A DNA stretch of 64,000 nt from Ramlibacter sp. (GTDB lineage Bacteria > Pseudomonadota > Gammaproteobacteria > Burkholderiales > Burkholderiaceae_C). The notes under the pieces were generated by a model. It searched no databases. It was not told the origin of the DNA and was given only the letters and a program-made list of their open reading frames with translations. Location: NCBI GenBank assembly GCA_016713005.1, contig JADJPY010000016.1, positions 124,001 through 188,000 of the forward strand. The letters run 5' to 3'. This document shows, piece after piece, positions 15,533 through 23,642 of the stretch. How positions within the stretch are numbered: the stretch's first letter is position 1; the number at the start of each line of letters is the position of its first letter. Position numbers and translations under genes: made by a program.

Positions 15533-15781
15533 TCAATGTGTGGCAGCGGGCCGCTGCGCGGAGCCGGCGCGCAACTGGTCGCGCAACTGTGCCCGCTGGT
15601 CCCGCGAGAGCTGGTGGCGCGGCTGCGAAGCGCCATGCGCATGCACGACGGCCTGACGAACCTCTGCGCGCAACCGCTCGCGGTCCGTGTCTGGCGTCCC
15701 CTGGGCCCATGCCAGCGCGGACGCGCCCGCAAAACTGCCTGCGAGGATTGCTGTCATCAAGCGCATGTGCACGGCCTTCAT
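15533..15781 (-). CDS. Small secreted hypothetical protein
   Basis: An 82-residue protein with a signal peptide (MRLMTAILAGSFAGASALAWAQG) and a short basic, helical mature region rich in Arg, Gln and His (REQ/RAQLRDQLRAG). Only about 50 residues would remain after cleavage. It lies 26 bp upstream of the SIMPL gene on the same strand and is probably co-transcribed with it. The high Arg/Gln heptad-like content suggests a helical periplasmic peptide; I recognise no family. Confidence 0.65.
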   Translation of the reverse strand: MKAVHMRLMTAILAGSFAGASALAWAQGTPDTDRERLRAEVRQAVVHAHGASQPRHQLSRDQRAQLRDQLRAGSAQRPAATH

Positions 15782-15854
15782 CGTCTGTTAACGCGGCAGG
15801 CGCACGCCTTGTTCACAGCGTCTTTGTGAAGCTGCGGCCACCACCGGCAAGATA

Positions 15855-15929
15855 TGTAACATAGTGTCAGGTATGGGCAAAAATGCACGCGCCGCGCATG
15901 ACCCGGCCTTCAGAATCGGCATTGTTACA
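15855..15929 (+). promoter_or_regulatory. Candidate regulator box pair upstream of ompR
   Basis: TGTAAC (15855-15860) and GTTACA (15924-15929) are inverted copies flanking the probable promoter of the response-regulator gene, the latter 21 bp before its start codon. GTTACA is the core of the box known for RstA-type regulators. An autoregulatory site is a plausible but unproven reading. Confidence 0.3.
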
Positions 15930-15949
15930 AATATGGATGGACACCGAAC

Positions 15950-16681
15950 ATGCCTGCTTCCGCTTCGCGCATTGACAAGATCCTGGTGGTTGACGACGAC
16001 GCCCGCATCCGGGACCTGCTTCGCCGCTACCTCACCCAGGAGGGCTTTGAGGTCATCCTGGCGGAAGACGGCAAGGCGCTGAACCGCATCATCCTGCGTG
16101 AGACCGTGGACCTGATCGTGCTGGACCTGATGATGCCCGGCGAGGACGGCCTGTCGATCTGCCGCCGCCTGCGCGCGGCCAACGACCGCACACCCATCAT
16201 CATGCTCACCGCCAAGGGTGAGGACGTGGACCGCATTGTGGGCCTGGAGGTCGGTGCCGACGATTACCTGGGCAAGCCCTTCAACCCGCGCGAACTGCTG
16301 GCACGCGTGCACGCCGTGCTGCGCCGTCGCCCCAAACAGGAAGCTCCGGGGGCTCCCTCCGCCGAGAACGAGACGGTGCAGTTCGGGCCGTTTTCACTGG
16401 ACCTGGGCCAGCGCATCCTGCGCAAGGGCGAAGAAGAAGTGCCACTGACCACCGGCGAGTTCGCCATGCTCAAGGCGCTGGTGCGCCACCCGCGACAGCC
16501 GCTGTCGCGCGAGAAGCTGGCGCAGCTGGCGCGCGGTCGCGAGTTCGAGCCGTTTGACCGCAGCCTGGATGTGCAGGTCTCGCGCCTGCGCAAGATGGTC
16601 GAGCAGGACGCCGCCAGCCCGCGCTACATCCAGACGGTGTGGGGCGTGGGCTATGTGTTCGTGCCGGACGGCGCGCACTGA
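15950..16681 (+). CDS. ompR: OmpR-family response regulator
   Basis: A 243-residue two-component regulator. The receiver domain (about 10-125) has the acidic pocket VVDDD, the phosphoacceptor in LIVLDLMMPGEDG, the conserved LTAKG threonine and the lysine in YLGKPFNPREL. A winged-helix DNA-binding domain follows (LTTGEFAMLKAL ... DRSLDVQVSRLRKMVE ... VWGVGYVF). The start MPASASRIDKILVVDDD fits. The kinase gene begins 2 bp after its stop, making a standard ompR-envZ pair that probably senses envelope or osmotic conditions. Confidence in the response-regulator class is very high; the exact orthology to E. coli OmpR is moderate. Confidence 0.92.
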   Translation: MPASASRIDKILVVDDDARIRDLLRRYLTQEGFEVILAEDGKALNRIILRETVDLIVLDLMMPGEDGLSICRRLRAANDRTPIIMLTAKGEDVDRIVGLEVGADDYLGKPFNPRELLARVHAVLRRRPKQEAPGAPSAENETVQFGPFSLDLGQRILRKGEEEVPLTTGEFAMLKALVRHPRQPLSREKLAQLARGREFEPFDRSLDVQVSRLRKMVEQDAASPRYIQTVWGVGYVFVPDGAH

Positions 16682-16683
16682 GC

Positions 16684-18084
16684 TTGAGACGGGACAAACA
16701 CCCTTTGCCGGCCACCGGCCCGGCACCCCTGGAGACGGCACCCGCTCCGCTGGAATCGCGCCCGCCCAGGGTGGGCGTCAGCCTGTTCTGGCGCACATTC
16801 CTGCTGCTGTCGCTGCTGCTGGTGGGCAGCATTGCGGCCTGGCTGCAGACCTTTCGCGTGCTGGAGTTTGAGCCGCGGGCGGTGCAGACCGCGCAGCAGA
16901 TTTCATCGCTGGTCAATCTCAGCCGCGCTTCGCTGATCCATGCGGACGCGATTGCCCGAATCGGACTGATCCGCACGCTGGACGAACAGGAGGGCCTGCG
17001 CATCGTCACACGCGAGTTGCGCGACCGTCACGTGGCCTTTGGCACCGACGACCTGAGCGAACGCATCACCGAGGAGGTGCGGGCCAGGCTGGGCGCGGAC
17101 ACCGTGCTGGCGACCCAGGTCAACGACAAGCCGGGCCTGTGGGTCAGTTTCAACATCGACGGAGACCGGTACTGGCTGCTGACCGACCGCTCCCGCGTGG
17201 GTGCGGTGGGCAGCACCACCTGGCTGATCTGGCTGGCCATCGCGGCGGCACTGTCGCTGGCGGGCGCGGCGCTGTTTGCGCGGCTCATCAACCGGCCGCT
17301 CAAGCAGCTGTCGTTTGCCGCCAGCCGCGTGCGCGAGGGTGATTTCGACGCCACGCAGCTGGACGAGCACGCCGTCACCAGCGAGATCCGCGAAGTCAAC
17401 ATCGGTTTCAACCGCATGGCGCAGCAGTTGTCCAAGGTGGAGCAGGACCGCGCGGTGATGCTCGCCGGGATCTCGCACGACCTGCGCACCCCGCTGGCGC
17501 GGCTGCGCCTGGAAACGGAGATGAGCGTCACCGACCCCGATGCGCGCGAGCACATGGCCGCCGACATCGAGCAGCTGGACGCCATCATCGACAAGTTCCT
17601 GGACTACGCCCGCCCCGATCAGGCCGAACTCAAGCCGGTCAACCTGCGCGATGTGGTCGACGCCTGCGTCTACGCCGTGCGCGAGAGCGAGGACGTGAGG
17701 GTGCAGGTGGATGTGGATTCGTCGCTGAACGTGCTGGCCGACGAGGTGGAACTCGCCCGCGTGCTGTCCAACCTGATCGAGAATGCGCGCCGCTACGGCA
17801 AGACGCCCGAGACCGGCATTGCGCGCATCGACATCGCGGCCCGCGGGCGCGACAACTGGGTGCTGATCAAGGTGCGCGACCACGGCATGGGCGTGTCGCC
17901 GGACGCGCTGCCCAACCTGATCAAGCCGTTCTTCCGGGGTGATGCGGCGCGCACCGCCGCCACCGGAGCCGGACTGGGCCTGGCCATCGTGGACAAGACA
18001 GTGCAGCGCATGGGCGGCGTGTTCTCGCTGGCCAACACGGCGTCCAGCGGCCTGGCGGCGCATATACGCCTTCAGCGCGGCTGA
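16684..18084 (+). CDS. envZ: EnvZ-type sensor histidine kinase
   Basis: About 466 residues if translation begins at TTG 16684, two bases after the ompR stop; the only upstream in-frame ATG (16639) lies inside ompR. A cytoplasmic leader rich in proline is followed by TM1 (FWRTFLLLSLLLVGSIAAWL), a periplasmic domain of about 125 residues, TM2 (WLIWLAIAAALSLAGAALFA), a HAMP domain, the H-box GISHDLRTPLARLRLE, the N-box LSNLIENARRYG and the G-boxes DHGMGV and GAGLGLAIVDKT. It would phosphorylate the adjacent regulator. The non-ATG start is the notable feature. Confidence 0.9.
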   Translation: MRRDKHPLPATGPAPLETAPAPLESRPPRVGVSLFWRTFLLLSLLLVGSIAAWLQTFRVLEFEPRAVQTAQQISSLVNLSRASLIHADAIARIGLIRTLDEQEGLRIVTRELRDRHVAFGTDDLSERITEEVRARLGADTVLATQVNDKPGLWVSFNIDGDRYWLLTDRSRVGAVGSTTWLIWLAIAAALSLAGAALFARLINRPLKQLSFAASRVREGDFDATQLDEHAVTSEIREVNIGFNRMAQQLSKVEQDRAVMLAGISHDLRTPLARLRLETEMSVTDPDAREHMAADIEQLDAIIDKFLDYARPDQAELKPVNLRDVVDACVYAVRESEDVRVQVDVDSSLNVLADEVELARVLSNLIENARRYGKTPETGIARIDIAARGRDNWVLIKVRDHGMGVSPDALPNLIKPFFRGDAARTAATGAGLGLAIVDKTVQRMGGVFSLANTASSGLAAHIRLQRG

Positions 18085-18089
18085 AGCGG

Positions 18090-18155
18090 GATTTTCAAGG
18101 AAAATCGGCCTGCAGCCCGCATGGGTACTGGCTCACCCACTACGAAAACAATAGC
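18090..18155 (-). repeat. Family A repeat, copy 6
   Basis: Read on the minus strand: GCTAT-N7-GTAGT head, GGGTGAGCCAGTACCC, core ATGCGGGCTGCAGGCC, tail GATTTTCC. It provides the last five codons and TAG stop of ispF and lies between the convergent envZ and ispF. Confidence 0.85.
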
Positions 18156-18619
18156 ACCATGGCGCGGGCTTCGATGCTCTGGCCCTGCCCCACGGGGCCC
18201 AGTTTCTCGGCCGTCTTGGCCTTCACGTTGACCTGAGCCGGCTCGATGGCCAGCGCAGCGGCCACCGCGGCGCACATGGCCGCAATGTGGGGCGCCAGGC
18301 GTGGCGCCTGCGCCACCACCGTGCTGTCCACATTGCCGATGCGCCAGCCCTGCGCGCGCACGCGCCGCGCCGCCTCGGCCAGCAGCAGCGATGAATCCGC
18401 GCCTCCGAACTGCGCATCCGTGTCTGGGAAATGCGTGCCGATGTCGCCCAGCCCGGCAGCGCCCAGCAGCGCATCGGTGATGGCATGCAACAGCACGTCG
18501 GCATCCGAATGACCCAGCAGCCCGCGGTCGTACGGGATCTGCACACCGCCGATGACCAGCCGGCGCCCTGGCACCAGCGCGTGCACGTCCCAGCCCTCGC
18601 CCACCCGGATGTTGTTCAT
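18140..18619 (-). CDS. ispF: 2-C-methyl-D-erythritol 2,4-cyclodiphosphate synthase
   Basis: A 159-residue enzyme of the MEP isoprenoid pathway that cyclises CDP-methylerythritol 2-phosphate with release of CMP. The metal-binding GEGWDVHALVPGR (about 8-20) and GHSDADVLLHAITDAL motif are intact, as are THFPDTD and the C-terminal KAKTAEKLGPVGQG. Its start overlaps the ispD stop by 4 bp, so the two MEP steps are translationally coupled. The final residues VLLFS and the stop codon come from a family A repeat, in the same frame as in other genes of the window. Confidence 0.96.
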   Translation of the reverse strand: MNNIRVGEGWDVHALVPGRRLVIGGVQIPYDRGLLGHSDADVLLHAITDALLGAAGLGDIGTHFPDTDAQFGGADSSLLLAEAARRVRAQGWRIGNVDSTVVAQAPRLAPHIAAMCAAVAAALAIEPAQVNVKAKTAEKLGPVGQGQSIEARAMVLLFS

Positions 18620-19335
18620 GCGGCACGACTCCCCAGTATGGCTTCGGCCAGGGCAAAGTCCTCCGGCCAGGTGATCTTGAAGTTCATCGCCCCGCCGGGC
18701 ACCAGAAGCGGGCGGTGGCCGGCAGCTTCCATGGCGCTGGCTTCGTCGGTGACGCGCTCGCCCGCTTGCGCCAGCGCCTGCGCGAGCGCGCCAAGACGGA
18801 ACATCTGCGGCGTCTGCGCGAGCCATTTTCCGCTGCGGTCCACCGTGGCGGCCACCCGCCCGTCCGTTTCGCTCTTGAGCGTGTCGGCCAACGGGTGCGC
18901 CAGCAGCCCACCCACCGCATCGTGCTGGCACGCGTCGATCAGGGCTTCAATCTGGGCAGGAGTCACCAGGCAGCGTGCCGCATCGTGCACCAGCACCCAG
19001 TCGGATTCGCGCGCGCCCCGTTGCGCCAGCGCCTGCAGGCCGTTGCGCACCGTGGCTGCGCGGGTCGCGCCACCGCAGGCCACCACCTCGAAGGGAGCGA
19101 CTGGCTCGCTCAGACGGTCGTCGCCTGGCGCGACCGCGACCACAGCGATGTGAATGCGCGGCACCCTGGCAAATGCATCCAGGGTGTGGTGCACCATCGG
19201 CCGCCCGGCCACCGGCTGGTACTGCTTGGGTGAGACAGAGCCCGCGCGGCTGCCCGAACCGGCGCAAGGGATCAAGGCATGAAAACGCGGCCCGTCGGGC
19301 GCTTGCTTCTGGGCCAAAGGGTTGGAATCAGGCAT
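18616..19335 (-). CDS. ispD: 2-C-methyl-D-erythritol 4-phosphate cytidylyltransferase
   Basis: A 239-residue MEP-pathway enzyme that makes CDP-methylerythritol. The nucleotide-binding loop ALIPCAGSGSRAGSVSPKQY (about 19-38) carries the conserved Gly-Ser-Arg-Lys residues. WVLVHDAARCLV and the later RSGKWLAQTPQMFR are further family motifs. A ~17-residue N-terminal extension precedes the fold. It is divergent from mfd with only 90 bp between the start codons, and overlaps ispF by ATGA. Confidence 0.96.
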   Translation of the reverse strand: MPDSNPLAQKQAPDGPRFHALIPCAGSGSRAGSVSPKQYQPVAGRPMVHHTLDAFARVPRIHIAVVAVAPGDDRLSEPVAPFEVVACGGATRAATVRNGLQALAQRGARESDWVLVHDAARCLVTPAQIEALIDACQHDAVGGLLAHPLADTLKSETDGRVAATVDRSGKWLAQTPQMFRLGALAQALAQAGERVTDEASAMEAAGHRPLLVPGGAMNFKITWPEDFALAEAILGSRAA

Positions 19336-19381
19336 GGGCGGAGGTCGATTCTAGGGCCGCGGCGGTAAAATCAGGGCCTTC

Positions 19382-19421
19382 CACCCCTCCCTGTGCAGGC
19401 GAGGGGTGTTTTCATTTTTTC
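19382..19421 (+). promoter_or_regulatory. Terminator-like hairpin just upstream of mfd start
   Basis: CACCCCTC (19382-19389) and GAGGGGTG (19401-19408) form a perfect 8-bp stem, followed by TTTTCATTTTTT. It ends about 5 bp before ATG 19426. A TAAAAT at 19367-19372 could be the mfd -10, which would put this hairpin inside the mfd leader. No Shine-Dalgarno sequence is visible in the T-rich gap. Confidence 0.55.
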
Positions 19422-19425
19422 TCCA

Positions 19426-22400
19426 ATGGACCTTCCCAAGCTCTCGCCCGGCAAACGCTTCACGCTGCCCCGCCCCGCCGGCTCGGCAGACGCGCTGCTG
19501 CTGGCCACCCTGGCGCAGCGGGAAAAGCAGGCCGGACGGCTCACCGCCGTGGTCACCGCCGACGCGACCGACGCCCAGCGCCTGCTGGACGAACTGGCCT
19601 TTTTCGCGCCGGGGCTGCGCACCGCGCTGTTCCCCGACTGGGAAACCCTGCCCTACGACAGCTTCTCTCCGCACCAGGACCTGATCAGTGAACGCCTGGC
19701 GACGCTGTGGCGCATTTCCCAGCGCGACCGTGAGACCGGCGCCGACCTGGTCGTGGTGCCGGCCACCACGGCGCTGTACCGGCTGGCGCCGCCGGCTTTC
19801 CTGGCGGGCTATACCTTTCACTTCACGGTGCGCCAGAAGCTGGACGAGGCCCGACTCAAGGCCCAACTCACGCTGGCCGGCTACAGCCATGTCACGCAGG
19901 TGGTGAGCCCGGGCGAGTACGCGGTTCGCGGCGGGCTGATCGACCTGTTCCCCATGGGCTCGCCCGTGCCCTACCGGGTCGACCTGTTCGACGACGAAAT
20001 CGACAGCATCCGCACGTTTGATCCGGACAGCCAGCGAAGCCTGTACCCGGTGCCCGAGGTGCGCTTGCTGCCTGGTCGCGAGTTCCCCATGGACGAACCG
20101 GCACGGGCCAAGTTCCGCAGCCGCTGGCGCGAGTTGCTTGAGGGCGACCCGACGCGCAGCCGCATCTACAAGGACATGGGCAACGGCGTGGCCACTGCCG
20201 GGATCGAGTACTACCTGCCGCTGTTCTTTGACGACACCGCCACGGTGTTCGACTACCTTGGGGCAGACGCCACCGTGGTTCTGCATGGCGACCTGGAGCC
20301 GGCGTTCCAGCGCTTCTGGCAGGACACCCGGGACCGCTATCGCCTGGTGCATGGCGACCCGGACCGCCCGGTGCTGGCCCCCGAAGCGCTGTTCCTGGGG
20401 ACCGAGCAGTTCTATGCGCTGGCCAACGGACACGCGCAACTGGCCATCCGCCCTTCCATCGAAGATGTGGCCGACAACGCGCATTTCCTGAAGCTGGGCG
20501 AGCTGTCGGTCGTGCGGGGTGCCGAGGACCCCCTTGCAAGGCTCAAGACCCACACACGCAACACCGCGCACCGTGTTCTGCTGCTCGCCGAAAGCGATGG
20601 TCGCCGCGAGAGCCTGCTGGACTTTGTTCGGGCCAGCCAACTGTCGCCGCCCGTGTTCGACTCCCTGGAAGAGTTTCGTGCCAGCGACGAGAAGCTGGGC
20701 ATGGCCACCGGCGCGCTGGCCGCTGGCTTCAGCTGGCTCGAGGCGGGCATCGATCTCGTGACCGAGACCGAGCTGTTTGCCGCCAGCCCCACCACGCGGC
20801 GGCGGCGCAAGCAGGAGCAGGTCAGCGACGTCGAGGCGTTGATCAAGGACCTGTCCGAACTCAATGTCGGCGACCCGGTGGTGCACACCGCGCACGGCAT
20901 CGGCCGCTATCGGGGCCTGGTCAACCTGGACCTGGGCGAGAAGGCCCCCGACGGATCGCCTGCGGTCCAGGAGTTCCTTCACCTGGAATACGCCGACAAG
21001 GCCACGCTGTACGTCCCGGTGAGCCAGTTGCACCTGATCAGCCGCTACACCGGCGTCAGCGCCGACGAAGCGCCCCTGCACCGCCTTGGCAGCGGCCAGT
21101 GGGAAAAGGCCAAGCGCAAGGCGGCCGAGCAGGTCCGCGATTCGGCCGCCGAACTGCTGAACATCTACGCCCGCCGCGCCGCGCGCGAAGGACACGCCTT
21201 CCGCTACAGCCCGCAGGACTACGAAACCTTTGCCAACGATTTCGGCTTCGAGGAAACCGCCGACCAGCGCGGCGCCATTCACGCCGTGATCCAGGACATG
21301 ATCAGCCCGCGCCCGATGGACCGGCTGGTCTGCGGCGATGTGGGCTTTGGCAAGACCGAGGTGGCGCTGCGCGCCGCCTTCGTTGCCGTGACGGGGGGCC
21401 GGCAGGTGGCTTTCCTGGCGCCCACCACGCTGCTGGCCGAACAGCACTACCAGACGCTGGTGGACCGCTTCAGCAAGTGGCCGGTCAAGGTGGCGGAGGT
21501 CTCGCGCTTCCGCTCTGGCAAGGAGATCAGCGCCTCCATCAAGGGCATCGCCGACGGCAGCGTGGACATCGTGGTGGGCACGCACAAGCTGCTCTCCGAA
21601 TCCACCAGGTTCAAGAACCTGGGCCTGCTCATCATTGACGAAGAGCACCGCTTTGGCGTGCGCCACAAGGAGGCCATGAAGGCCCTGCGCGCCGAGGTGG
21701 ACGTCCTCACCCTGACGGCCACGCCAATTCCCCGCACACTGGGCATGGCGCTGGAGGGCCTGCGCGACCTCTCGGTCATTGCCACCGCGCCACAGCGACG
21801 CCTGGCCATCAAGACCTTTGTGCGCAACGAGGGCAATGGCGTGATCCGCGAAGCCGTGTTGCGCGAGTTGAAGCGCGGCGGGCAGGTGTACTTCCTGCAC
21901 AACGAAGTGGAAACCATCGAGAACCGCCGCCAGAAGCTGGAAGAAATCCTGCCGGAAGCACGCATCGCCGTCGCGCACGGCCAGATGCCCGAGCGCGAGC
22001 TGGAGCGGGTGATGCGCGACTTTGTGGCCCAGCGCTACAACCTCCTGCTGTGCTCCACCATCATCGAGACCGGCATCGATGTGGCCACGGCCAACACCAT
22101 CGTCATCAGCCGTGCCGACAAGTTCGGCCTTGCCCAGCTGCACCAGTTGCGCGGGCGCGTGGGCCGCAGCCACCACCAGGCCTACGCCTACCTGATGGTG
22201 CCCGACACCGAAGGACTGACCCGGCAGGCCAGCCAGAGGCTGGAAGCGATCCAGCAGATGGAAGAGCTGGGCAGCGGTTTCTACCTGGCGATGCATGACC
22301 TGGAAATACGGGGCGCCGGCGAGGTCCTGGGCGAAAGCCAGAGCGGCAACATGCTGGAAATCGGCTTCCAGCTGTACAACGAGATGCTGGCCGAGGCGGT

Positions 22401-22911
22401 GCGCAGCCTCAAGGCGGGGCGTGAACCCGATCTTCTGTCGCCGCTGTCGGTGACCACCGACATCAATCTGCACGCCCCCGCCCTGCTGCCCGAGGACTAC
22501 TGTGGCGACGTGCACCTTCGCCTGAGCTTCTACAAGAAACTGGCCACCGCAAAGACCGGCGACCAGATCGACGCCCTGACCGAGGAAATCGTGGACCGAT
22601 TCGGCAAGCTGCCCGTGCAGGCGCAGACGTTGATTGACGTGCACCGCCTGCGCGTGATCGCCAAGCCGTACGGCGTGGTCAAGGTGGACGCCGCACCGGG
22701 CGTGATCCACATCACCTTCAGGGCCAACCCGCCGGTGGAGCCCATGCGCATCATCGAGCTGGTGCAGAAGAACAGGCACATCAAGCTGGCGGGCAATGAG
22801 AAGCTGCGCATCGAGCGCGCCCTGGCGCAGCCGCGCGAGCGCGCCCAGATGGTGCGGGATGTGTTGCGCAGCCTGGGCCAACCCCTCAACCTGGCAGAAA
22901 CCGTTTCATGA
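19426..22911 (+). CDS. mfd: Transcription-repair coupling factor
   Basis: An 1161-residue Mfd from ATG 19426; a GTG at 19393 inside the leader hairpin is a possible alternative. The UvrB-like N-terminal module begins LPKLSPGKRFTLPRP. The RNA-polymerase-interacting domain (VGDPVVHTAHGIGRYRG) sits near residue 485. The translocase has CGDVGFGKTEVALRAAF (Walker A, about 638), IIDEEHRFGV (about 738), LTATPIPRTLGMAL and the TIIETGIDVATANT and QLHQLRGRVGRS motifs, followed by the C-terminal autoinhibitory D7. It displaces stalled polymerase and recruits UvrA. It is coupled to serB by a 4-bp overlap. Confidence 0.97.
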   Translation: MDLPKLSPGKRFTLPRPAGSADALLLATLAQREKQAGRLTAVVTADATDAQRLLDELAFFAPGLRTALFPDWETLPYDSFSPHQDLISERLATLWRISQRDRETGADLVVVPATTALYRLAPPAFLAGYTFHFTVRQKLDEARLKAQLTLAGYSHVTQVVSPGEYAVRGGLIDLFPMGSPVPYRVDLFDDEIDSIRTFDPDSQRSLYPVPEVRLLPGREFPMDEPARAKFRSRWRELLEGDPTRSRIYKDMGNGVATAGIEYYLPLFFDDTATVFDYLGADATVVLHGDLEPAFQRFWQDTRDRYRLVHGDPDRPVLAPEALFLGTEQFYALANGHAQLAIRPSIEDVADNAHFLKLGELSVVRGAEDPLARLKTHTRNTAHRVLLLAESDGRRESLLDFVRASQLSPPVFDSLEEFRASDEKLGMATGALAAGFSWLEAGIDLVTETELFAASPTTRRRRKQEQVSDVEALIKDLSELNVGDPVVHTAHGIGRYRGLVNLDLGEKAPDGSPAVQEFLHLEYADKATLYVPVSQLHLISRYTGVSADEAPLHRLGSGQWEKAKRKAAEQVRDSAAELLNIYARRAAREGHAFRYSPQDYETFANDFGFEETADQRGAIHAVIQDMISPRPMDRLVCGDVGFGKTEVALRAAFVAVTGGRQVAFLAPTTLLAEQHYQTLVDRFSKWPVKVAEVSRFRSGKEISASIKGIADGSVDIVVGTHKLLSESTRFKNLGLLIIDEEHRFGVRHKEAMKALRAEVDVLTLTATPIPRTLGMALEGLRDLSVIATAPQRRLAIKTFVRNEGNGVIREAVLRELKRGGQVYFLHNEVETIENRRQKLEEILPEARIAVAHGQMPERELERVMRDFVAQRYNLLLCSTIIETGIDVATANTIVISRADKFGLAQLHQLRGRVGRSHHQAYAYLMVPDTEGLTRQASQRLEAIQQMEELGSGFYLAMHDLEIRGAGEVLGESQSGNMLEIGFQLYNEMLAEAVRSLKAGREPDLLSPLSVTTDINLHAPALLPEDYCGDVHLRLSFYKKLATAKTGDQIDALTEEIVDRFGKLPVQAQTLIDVHRLRVIAKPYGVVKVDAAPGVIHITFRANPPVEPMRIIELVQKNRHIKLAGNEKLRIERALAQPRERAQMVRDVLRSLGQPLNLAETVS

Positions 22912-23642
22912 AATCCACCGAAATCTCTCCCGGCCTGATCGTCCGTCGCTTCACGCCGCCCCTGCGGCTGGCGGACTTCCGGCTGATCGCGTTTGACATG
23001 GATTCCACGCTGATCAACATCGAATGCGTGGACGAGATCGCCGATGCTGCGGGTCGCAAGGCCGAGGTGGCCGCCATCACCGAGGCGGCCATGCGCGGCG
23101 AGATCGCCGACTACAAGGACAGCCTGCGCCGGCGCGTGGCGCTGCTGCGCGGCGTGACCGTGGCCGACATGGAACAGGTGCTGCGCGAGCGGCTGCGGCT
23201 CAACCCTGGCGCGACAGAACTCGTGGCCGCCTGCAAGACCGCGGGCCTTAAGGTGTTGCTGGTCTCGGGCGGATTCACCTACTTCACAGACCACGTGCGC
23301 GACCGTCTGGGCATTGATTACACCCGCTCCAATGTGCTGGAGATCGAAAGCGGCCCCAACTGCGGGCAGCTCACCGGGCGCATGGTGGACCAGCCCTGGG
23401 GCGACATCTGCGACGGCGAGGAAAAACGCCGCATGCTGCTTGAGACATGCGCGCACATCGGGATCAGCCCGAGGCAGGCCATCGCGATGGGCGACGGCGC
23501 CAATGACCTTCCGATGATGCTTGCCTGTTCAGAAGCCGGAGGCCTTTCGGTGGCCTATCACGCCAAACCCGCCGTGCGTGAGCAGGCGCTGGTCGCCATC
23601 AACAGCGGCGGGCTGGACCGCCTGCTCGAGGTGCTCCGCTAG
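22908..23642 (+). CDS. serB: Phosphoserine phosphatase
   Basis: A 244-residue HAD-superfamily enzyme, last step of serine biosynthesis. Motif I is FDMDSTLINIECVDEIA (about 29-45), motif II VLLVSGGFT, and motif III/IV GDGANDLPMM. Length matches the short betaproteobacterial SerB without the N-terminal ACT domains. Start overlaps the mfd stop (ATGA), so it depends on mfd transcription. The stop overlaps the end of the convergent histidine kinase gene by 4 bp. Confidence 0.95.
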   Translation: MKSTEISPGLIVRRFTPPLRLADFRLIAFDMDSTLINIECVDEIADAAGRKAEVAAITEAAMRGEIADYKDSLRRRVALLRGVTVADMEQVLRERLRLNPGATELVAACKTAGLKVLLVSGGFTYFTDHVRDRLGIDYTRSNVLEIESGPNCGQLTGRMVDQPWGDICDGEEKRRMLLETCAHIGISPRQAIAMGDGANDLPMMLACSEAGGLSVAYHAKPAVREQALVAINSGGLDRLLEVLR

